A program made the translations under genes and the position numbers. The notes beneath the pieces are model-generated. The model was not told the origin of the DNA and searched no databases. It was given only the letters and a program-made list of their open reading frames with translations. From NCBI GenBank assembly GCA_038239195.1, contig JBBSEZ010000043.1, positions 1-34,791 of the forward strand: DNA of 34,791 bases. Direction: 5' to 3'. The stretch is from JBBSEZ01 sp038239195. GTDB lineage: Bacteria; Planctomycetota; Planctomycetia; Gemmatales; Gemmataceae. Below, in pieces: positions 29,906 through 34,791 of this stretch. Position 1 is the first letter of the stretch; the number at the start of each line of letters is the position of its first letter.

Positions 29906-31174
29906 ATGAGCGCTCTCTTCCCACCCTCGAACATCCGCGCGCTGACCGTTGGCGAGCTGACGCGCGCCATCAAGTCCACGCTCGAAGAGGGTTACGGGCA
30001 AGTCTGGGTCGAGGGCGAGGTCTCCAACCTGGCCCGGCCCCATTCCGGCCACGTCTACCTCACGCTCAAGGACGAGGAGGCCGCGCTCAAGGCCGTCGTC
30101 TACCGTGGCGTGGCCCTGCGCATGAGGTTCGACCTGCGCGACGGGATGCGCGTCATCGTGCGCGGCCGGCTCAGTGTCTACGTCCCACGCGGCGACTACC
30201 AGCTTTCCGTCGAGGAGGTCCAGCCCAAGGGCGTCGGCCCGCTCGAGCTGGCCTTCCGCCAACTCAAGGAGAAGCTCTCTCTCAAGGGCTACTTCGACCC
30301 GCGCCGCAAGAAGCCGTTGCCCCACGTCCCCCGGCGCGTCGCCCTCGTCACCAGCGCGACAGGCTCGGCGGTTCGCGACATGCTCGAAGTCCTTGGTCGG
30401 CGCTGGCCGGCCCTGGAGGTGTGGGTCTGTCCCGTGCGCGTGCAAGGCGAAGGGGCGGCGCTCGAAGTGGCGGGGGCGATCGGCCTGTTGAATCGCCTCG
30501 CCGGGCCCGGCTCGGCCAAACCGCTCGACGTCCTTCTCGTCGGCCGGGGCGGGGGGAGCCTCGAAGACCTGTGGACGTTCAACGAAGAGGTCGTCGCCCA
30601 GGCCATCCACGCCTCGCGCATCCCCATCGTGACTGGCATTGGCCACGAGGACGACCTGACCATCGCCGACATGGTCGCCGACGTCCGCGCCCTCACCCCC
30701 ACCGAGGCCGCCGAGCGCGTGACGCCCAACCAGGCGGAACTGCTCGACTGGCTGCGCGGCCTGGAGGGACGGTTGCGCGCGCTCCTGCTCCGCGCTCTCG
30801 AACTGGCCCGGGCGCGACTCGATCACCTGAGCACCCGGCCATGCTTCCGCAACCCGCTCGAGCGCATTCGCGACGAGGAGCGGCGCCTCGATGACTGGGA
30901 CGAGCGCCTTCGGCGTACGCTGCGGGCGCGCCTGGAGCGGTCGCGGCAGCAGCTCGAAGCGCAGGCGGCGCGGCTCGAAGCGCTCAGCCCCTTGAAGGTG
31001 CTGGGGCGAGGGTATAGCCTGACACGACGAGTCGATGACCTGAGCGTCGTCCGCAGTGCCGGCCACGCCCAGCCCGGCGACTGGCTGGTGACGATGCTGC
31101 CAGACGGACGGATCGTCAGCCGCGTCGAGACGACCGCCGTGGGCCCCGACGACTCGAGCAAGGGAATGCCGTAG
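29906..31174 (+). CDS. xseA: Exodeoxyribonuclease VII large subunit
   Basis: The 422-aa product has an N-terminal OB fold (LTVGELTRAIKSTLEEGYGQ, then GQVWVEGEVSNLARPHSGHV). The catalytic domain shows RVALVTSATGSAVRDML, DVLLVGRGGGSLEDLWTFN and VTGIGHEDDLTIADMVAD. The C-terminal half is a long coiled coil typical of the large subunit. With the small subunit it degrades single-stranded DNA in both directions in repair. AGGAAGTGA lies before the ATG. The small subunit gene follows 57 bases later, the usual order. Confidence 0.95.
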   Translation: MSALFPPSNIRALTVGELTRAIKSTLEEGYGQVWVEGEVSNLARPHSGHVYLTLKDEEAALKAVVYRGVALRMRFDLRDGMRVIVRGRLSVYVPRGDYQLSVEEVQPKGVGPLELAFRQLKEKLSLKGYFDPRRKKPLPHVPRRVALVTSATGSAVRDMLEVLGRRWPALEVWVCPVRVQGEGAALEVAGAIGLLNRLAGPGSAKPLDVLLVGRGGGSLEDLWTFNEEVVAQAIHASRIPIVTGIGHEDDLTIADMVADVRALTPTEAAERVTPNQAELLDWLRGLEGRLRALLLRALELARARLDHLSTRPCFRNPLERIRDEERRLDDWDERLRRTLRARLERSRQQLEAQAARLEALSPLKVLGRGYSLTRRVDDLSVVRSAGHAQPGDWLVTMLPDGRIVSRVETTAVGPDDSSKGMP

Positions 31175-31231
31175 CCCGCTGCCTCCTTCTCGAGGGAGGG
31201 CGGTCGCCTCCGACCCAAGGAGTGGTCAGCC

Positions 31232-31552
31232 ATGCACGAACCACCTCCCGAGAGCCCCACGTTCGAGAGCTCCCTCGCGGCGCTGGAGCGCATGGTGCGC
31301 GAGCTCGAGGACGGCCAGCTCGGCCTCGAGGACGCCCTGGCGCGCTACGAGGACGGCGTGGGGCTCATCAAGCACTGCTACAACGAGCTGCGCCAGGCCG
31401 AACAGCGCATCCTGCTGCTGACCGGCGCGAGCGAGGACGGCCAGCCCCTCTTGCAGCCTTTCCAGCACGAGGCTACGGGCGCCCCGAAGGACTTGCTCAA
31501 GGGAGTGGAACCTTCCCGCCGGTCCCGCAAGAAGCCCGAGGAGATGGGCTGA
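31232..31552 (+). CDS. xseB: Exodeoxyribonuclease VII small subunit
   Basis: The 106-aa product has the family core: TFESSLAALERMVRELEDGQ, LGLEDALARYEDGVGLIKHC and RQAEQRILLLTG. It is a helical protein that binds the coiled-coil tail of XseA. AAGGAGTGG precedes the ATG. The Lys/Arg-rich C-terminus is longer than the usual family size of about 80 aa. It is placed between xseA and the prenyl synthase, a common bacterial order. Confidence 0.93.
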   Translation: MHEPPPESPTFESSLAALERMVRELEDGQLGLEDALARYEDGVGLIKHCYNELRQAEQRILLLTGASEDGQPLLQPFQHEATGAPKDLLKGVEPSRRSRKKPEEMG

Positions 31553-31595
31553 CGCGATTTTGCGCGGCCTCGCGCGAGCCCCGCGTCTCTCTCCC

Positions 31596-31625
31596 TTGCC
31601 CAAAATGCGCGGTTAATGGTATGAT
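31596..31625 (+). promoter_or_regulatory. Candidate promoter before the prenyl synthase gene
   Basis: TTGCCC (31596-31601), an 18-base spacer and TATGAT (31620-31625) form a plausible sigma-70-like promoter about 98 bases before the TTG start. It would give ispA and dxs an internal promoter separate from xseA-xseB. Planctomycete promoter consensus is not well established. Confidence 0.4.
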
Positions 31626-31722
31626 TCTCACCCGGTTACCTACCATGGAGGAAGGGAGGCGATCCTCCCTCATCAGGGCTGGGGCAAGGACGGCACCCAA
31701 CAAGAGGCAGTAGCTCGCAACC

Positions 31723-32649
31723 TTGGAAGCGTACCTCGCCGCGAAACGCGCTGAAGCCCAGGCCCACCTCGACGCTGCCCTGCGCCCGGAAGTGGGGCTG
31801 CCTGCGCCCTTGCTCGAGGCAATGCGCTACAGCCTGTTAGCCCCGGGAAAGCGCCTGCGCCCCGTGCTGGTCGTGCTGGCGGCCGAGGCGGTGCAAGAGG
31901 CCTGCGCCGTGTCCGGGGGGGGCCCCTGGCCGGCGGCGTGTGCCGTGGAGATGGTCCACGCCTACTCGCTCGTTCACGACGACCTGCCTGCGATGGACGA
32001 CGACGACCTGCGGCGAGGACTGCCCACCTGTCACAAAAAGTTCGGCGAGGCCCTGGCCATCCTCGCCGGCGACGCCTTGCTCACGCGTGCCTTCGAGATG
32101 CTTGCGGGTGGGTATCCCGCCCCCACGGCCGCCGCTTGCTGTCTGGAGCTGGCCCGCGCGGCCGGGGCGGCCGGGATGGTGGGCGGGCAGGCCGACGATC
32201 TGGCCTGGGAGCGCGAAGACAACAGCGAGGCCCGCACGCTCTCCGGACTGGAGCTCTTGCACGCCCGCAAGACCGGGGCGCTGATCCGAGCCAGTTTGCG
32301 CCTCGGAGCGCTCTCCGCCTACGCCCACGCTTCGGGGCCGCCCCCCCCGGAGTTGTTGGAACGGCTGGACGGTTATGGCCGCTGTCTCGGCCTGGCCTTC
32401 CAGATCACCGACGACCTCCTCGACGCCGAGGGGCAGGCGGAGGTCGCCGGGAAGCGCGTGGGAAAGGACGCCGCGCGCGGTAAGTTGACCTACCCGGGCC
32501 TGCTGGGCGTCGAGCGGAGCCGCGCTCGCGCCGAGGCCCTCGGGCGCGAGGCGGCGGACCACCTGGCGCCCCTCGGGCTCAAGGTAGGCGGACCGAAGCG
32601 ATTGAAACTGCTCGATCTGTTCTCGATCGTCCTCGAGCGCGATCGATAG
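31723..32649 (+). CDS. ispA: Farnesyl/geranyl diphosphate synthase (IspA type)
   Basis: The 308-aa product is a trans-prenyltransferase with the first Asp-rich motif DDLPAMD (residues 86-92) and the second DDLLD (230-234). GKRLRPVLV and the QADDLAWE region also fit. It joins isopentenyl and dimethylallyl/geranyl diphosphate to make farnesyl (or related) diphosphate; chain length is not certain from sequence. The start is TTG at 31723; an in-frame TAG at 31711-31713 excludes earlier starts. It lies with xseA, xseB and dxs as in many bacteria. The gene symbol is assigned from context and length. Confidence 0.9.
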   Translation: MEAYLAAKRAEAQAHLDAALRPEVGLPAPLLEAMRYSLLAPGKRLRPVLVVLAAEAVQEACAVSGGGPWPAACAVEMVHAYSLVHDDLPAMDDDDLRRGLPTCHKKFGEALAILAGDALLTRAFEMLAGGYPAPTAAACCLELARAAGAAGMVGGQADDLAWEREDNSEARTLSGLELLHARKTGALIRASLRLGALSAYAHASGPPPPELLERLDGYGRCLGLAFQITDDLLDAEGQAEVAGKRVGKDAARGKLTYPGLLGVERSRARAEALGREAADHLAPLGLKVGGPKRLKLLDLFSIVLERDR

Positions 32650-32658
32650 TAGTCCGGA

Positions 32659-32733
32659 GTTCTTAGTCCTTAGTTCTTAGCAAAGAGGGCCCACGTCGTA
32701 TTCTGTCTTTGCTAAGAACTAAGGACTAAGAAC
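32659..32733. repeat. Perfect 28-bp inverted repeat between ispA and dxs
   Basis: Arms 32659-32686 and 32706-32733 are exactly complementary around a 19-base loop. Each arm holds internal repeats of CTTAGT/CTTAG type (left arm begins GTTCTTAGTCC). It ends 25 bases before the dxs start codon and lies in the likely ispA-dxs transcript, where it could stabilise mRNA, cause partial termination or modulate translation. It may equally be a dispersed planctomycete repeat. Confidence 0.75.
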
Positions 32734-32758
32734 GAAGCACTAAGGATGAGGAGCCGTC

Positions 32759-34681
32759 ATGACCGCACTCTTGTCCCAAATCGCGTCGCCGAAGGACCTG
32801 CACGCGTTGAACGAGGGCCAGCTCACCGAGTTGGCCCAAGAGATGCGCGATGAACTGGTGCGGGTGCTGGGCATTCGCCCCGCCCACTTCGCCAGCAACC
32901 TCGGCGTGGTCGAACTGGCGCTCGCCCTCCATCTGACGTTCGACTTCACGCGCGACCGCCTCATCTGGGACACGGGCCACCAGATCTACCCCCACAAGCT
33001 CATCACGGGGCGCTTCAACCAGTTCGAGACGCTCCGGACGAAGGGCGGGCTCATGGGGTATCCCAACCCCAACGAGAGCCCCTACGACCTGTTCATGACG
33101 GGCCACGCGGGTTGCTCCGTCTCCTGCGCCCTCGGCCTGCGCGTCGGCGACGAGTTGATGGGCGAGGACGATCGCCACAGCGTGGCCGTGATCGGGGATG
33201 GCGCCCTGCCGTCGGGCATCGTCTTCGAGGCGCTCAACAACGCGGGCGGGCTGAACAAGAACCTGCTCGTCATCCTGAACGACAATGAGATGTCGATCTG
33301 CCCGCGTGTCGGGGGGCTGGCCCAGTGCCTCGACCGCGCGCGCCTGACGACGCTCTACCAGGGCTCCAAGCGCCACGTGCGCGACCTGTTGGCGCGCATC
33401 CCCGTCGTGGGCGAGATGGCCACGCACGCGCTGGAGCAGATCAAGGACGGGGTCAAGGCGTTCTTCACGGGCGGGATGTTGTTCGAGGAACTGGGCTTCC
33501 GCTACATCGGCCCCATCGACGGGCACGACCTGCCGACGCTGCGGCGCTGGCTGCGCGACGTCAAGGACCAAAAAGGGCCGGTGCTGCTCCACGTCCTCAC
33601 CAAGAAGGGCCACGGCGTCCCGCAGGCCAGCGCCGACCCCGTCACCTACCACACCCCGCCCGTCTTCGAGAAAGTCGGCGAGGGCCGGACCATCCTCTCG
33701 CTCAAGCGCGGCGGGAGCAAGGCCTACACCGACGCGATGAGCGCGGCGATCCACCTGGCCATGACCGAGGACAAGCGCGTGGCGGTCATCACGGCCGCCA
33801 TGTGCCAGGGCAACAAGTTGGAGAAGGCCCGCGCCGACTTCCCCGACCGCTTCTTCGACACGGGCATCTGCGAGTCGCACGCCGTCGCCTTCGCCGCGGG
33901 CCTGGCCAAGAGCGGGCTGCGGCCCATCGTGGACATCTACTCGACGTTCCTCCAGCGCTCCTTCGACCAGATCTTCCAGGAGGTCGCGCTCCAGAACCTG
34001 CCGGTGACGTTCGCCCTCGACCGCGCCGGGCTGACCGGCCCGGACGGGCCGACGCACCACGGGGTTTTCGACACGCCGTACGTGCGGCTGTTCCCCAACT
34101 TCGTCGTGATGGCCCCCGGCGACGAGGCGGACTTGGCCCCGATGCTGCGCTTCGCGCTGTCCCACAACGGCCCGGTGTCGATTCGCTATCCCAAGGCCAA
34201 CCTCGAGCGCGTCGAGAGGCCCGCGCTGCCGCTCGAACTGGGCCAGGCCGAGGTCCACGACTGGGGCGACGACGGCTGCCTGGTCGCCTACGGCACCCTG
34301 TTCCCCGCCTGCGTGAAGGCGGCCCAGGTTCTGCGCGAGGAAGGACTGCACGTCGGCGTCATCAACGCTCGCTTCGCCAAGCCGCTGGACCAGGCGACGC
34401 TGCTCAAGGCGGTCGAGGAACTGCCCCTGGTGGTCACGGTGGAGGAGGGCACCCTGGAGGGCGGGTTCGGCAGCGCCTTGCTGGAGGCGGCGAACAGCGC
34501 CGGGCTGGACGCGCGGCACGTGGTGCGCCTGGGCATTCCCGACCGCTTCATTGAACACGCCGAGCGCAACGAACTGCTGGCCGACCTCGGGCTCGACGTC
34601 CCCGGCATCTGCGCCGCGGTGCGCCGGGCCCTGGGAAGGGCCTCGCTCGAGGCCGAACGGCCAAAGCGCGTCGCACGCTGA
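32759..34681 (+). CDS. dxs: 1-deoxy-D-xylulose-5-phosphate synthase (divergent)
   Basis: The 640-aa product has the TPP-dependent transketolase-type layout. Features are WDTGHQIYPHKLITGRFNQF (H74), the TPP/Mg motif GDGALPSGIVFEALNNAG with N175, DRAGLTGPDGPTHHG and the catalytic Glu372 in GICESHAVAFAAG. It condenses pyruvate and glyceraldehyde-3-phosphate, the first step of the MEP pathway. The usual GHSSTS loop reads GHAGCS here (about 115-120), and the WD-V-GHQ motif carries a Thr, so it is a divergent member, perhaps a lineage-specific paralogue. GAGGAG stands before the ATG. A transketolase is excluded by the DXS-specific motif order and the dxs-ispA neighbourhood. Confidence 0.9.
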   Translation: MTALLSQIASPKDLHALNEGQLTELAQEMRDELVRVLGIRPAHFASNLGVVELALALHLTFDFTRDRLIWDTGHQIYPHKLITGRFNQFETLRTKGGLMGYPNPNESPYDLFMTGHAGCSVSCALGLRVGDELMGEDDRHSVAVIGDGALPSGIVFEALNNAGGLNKNLLVILNDNEMSICPRVGGLAQCLDRARLTTLYQGSKRHVRDLLARIPVVGEMATHALEQIKDGVKAFFTGGMLFEELGFRYIGPIDGHDLPTLRRWLRDVKDQKGPVLLHVLTKKGHGVPQASADPVTYHTPPVFEKVGEGRTILSLKRGGSKAYTDAMSAAIHLAMTEDKRVAVITAAMCQGNKLEKARADFPDRFFDTGICESHAVAFAAGLAKSGLRPIVDIYSTFLQRSFDQIFQEVALQNLPVTFALDRAGLTGPDGPTHHGVFDTPYVRLFPNFVVMAPGDEADLAPMLRFALSHNGPVSIRYPKANLERVERPALPLELGQAEVHDWGDDGCLVAYGTLFPACVKAAQVLREEGLHVGVINARFAKPLDQATLLKAVEELPLVVTVEEGTLEGGFGSALLEAANSAGLDARHVVRLGIPDRFIEHAERNELLADLGLDVPGICAAVRRALGRASLEAERPKRVAR

Positions 34682-34791
34682 AGAGGTGACGAGGTGAGGG
34701 GGTGACAGGGTGAGGGGGGGGGACGGGGGGGGGGGGGGTAGGGGGTGGGGGGGGGTAGTCAAGGCGGGGGCCCCCCCGCCCGGGGCACCGT
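34682..34791. other. Repeat remnant and low-complexity contig end
   Basis: After the dxs stop, about 30 bases (34686-34718) carry the GGTGACGAGGTGAGG-type repeat seen at 22352-22546. The rest is a series of G runs followed by C runs, unlike the rest of the window, and is probably poor sequence at the contig edge. Confidence 0.6.

Noticed and set aside
1..34791. tRNA, rRNA or riboswitch
   Set aside because: Read by eye, no cloverleaf, rRNA-like or known riboswitch core was recognised; a covariance-model search would be needed to exclude small RNAs.

Overview
The window looks like chromosomal DNA from a planctomycete, most likely of the Gemmata group. The base composition is GC-rich. It carries a TIGR02996 'repeat-companion' protein, an NPCBM-domain protein, a giant DUF4175-like coiled-coil protein beside a prenyltransferase-fold protein, and several families of extragenic hairpins. 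This placement is inference from gene content; no rRNA or tRNA gene was seen. The first ~100 and last ~70 bases are homopolymer-rich and look like unreliable contig ends.

Layout. (1) 123-6268, + strand: a tightly packed trio of a 1392-aa membrane/coiled-coil protein, a Gly/Lys-rich exported protein and a Tat-type prenyltransferase-fold protein. (2) 6452-8108, +: a 68-aa membrane protein and an exported NPCBM protein. (3) 10482-8180, - strand: two trypsin/PDZ proteases. The first is a canonical HtrA. The second has its PDZ domain apparently inserted inside the protease fold and a Cys where the Ser should be. (4) 10846-14487, +: a TetR regulator with a well-formed promoter/operator, then FtsX/DevC-type permease, ABC ATPase and HlyD-type adaptor, all overlapping or closely spaced. 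(5) 14738-15499: a LysM protein and, on the other strand, a 74-aa unknown. (6) 15857-17852, +: a type II restriction-modification pair (m5C methyltransferase and BsuBI/PstI-family endonuclease), bracketed by a 31-bp imperfect direct repeat. (7) 18518-19675, +: cysteine desulfurase, preceded by a 42-bp-arm inverted repeat. (8) 19763-20622, +: a DUF4365 protein overlapping a 118-aa partner. (9) 24161-20633, -: an anchored accessory protein, ABC ATPase and ABC-2-type permease; direction-flipped 15-mer arrays lie at the ATPase/permease junction. (10) 24542-26387, +: alanine dehydrogenase and a TIGR02996 protein. An 85-bp MITE-like element with a 5-bp target duplication splits a hairpin just upstream of the dehydrogenase. 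(11) 26411-29781, +: the most unusual part. It holds one complete HAD-fold phosphatase-like gene followed by three tandem ~1.0-kb copies of a cassette made of the HAD 3' end, a ~125-aa protein of unknown function and a retropepsin-like aspartic protease. (12) 29906-34681, +: xseA, xseB, ispA-like and dxs, a recognisable exonuclease VII/isoprenoid cluster, with a perfect 28-bp hairpin between ispA and dxs.

The best candidate for an undescribed system is region 11. The 125-aa protein and the retropepsin-fold protease are always adjacent and overlapping or nearly so, and they were amplified together. In copies 2 and 3 the HAD gene survives only as its last ~37 codons, which contain the ribosome-binding site and the stop/start overlap leading into the 125-aa protein. 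Second candidates are the Cys-containing permuted HtrA-like protease (8180-9379) and the DUF4365 pair (19763-20622).
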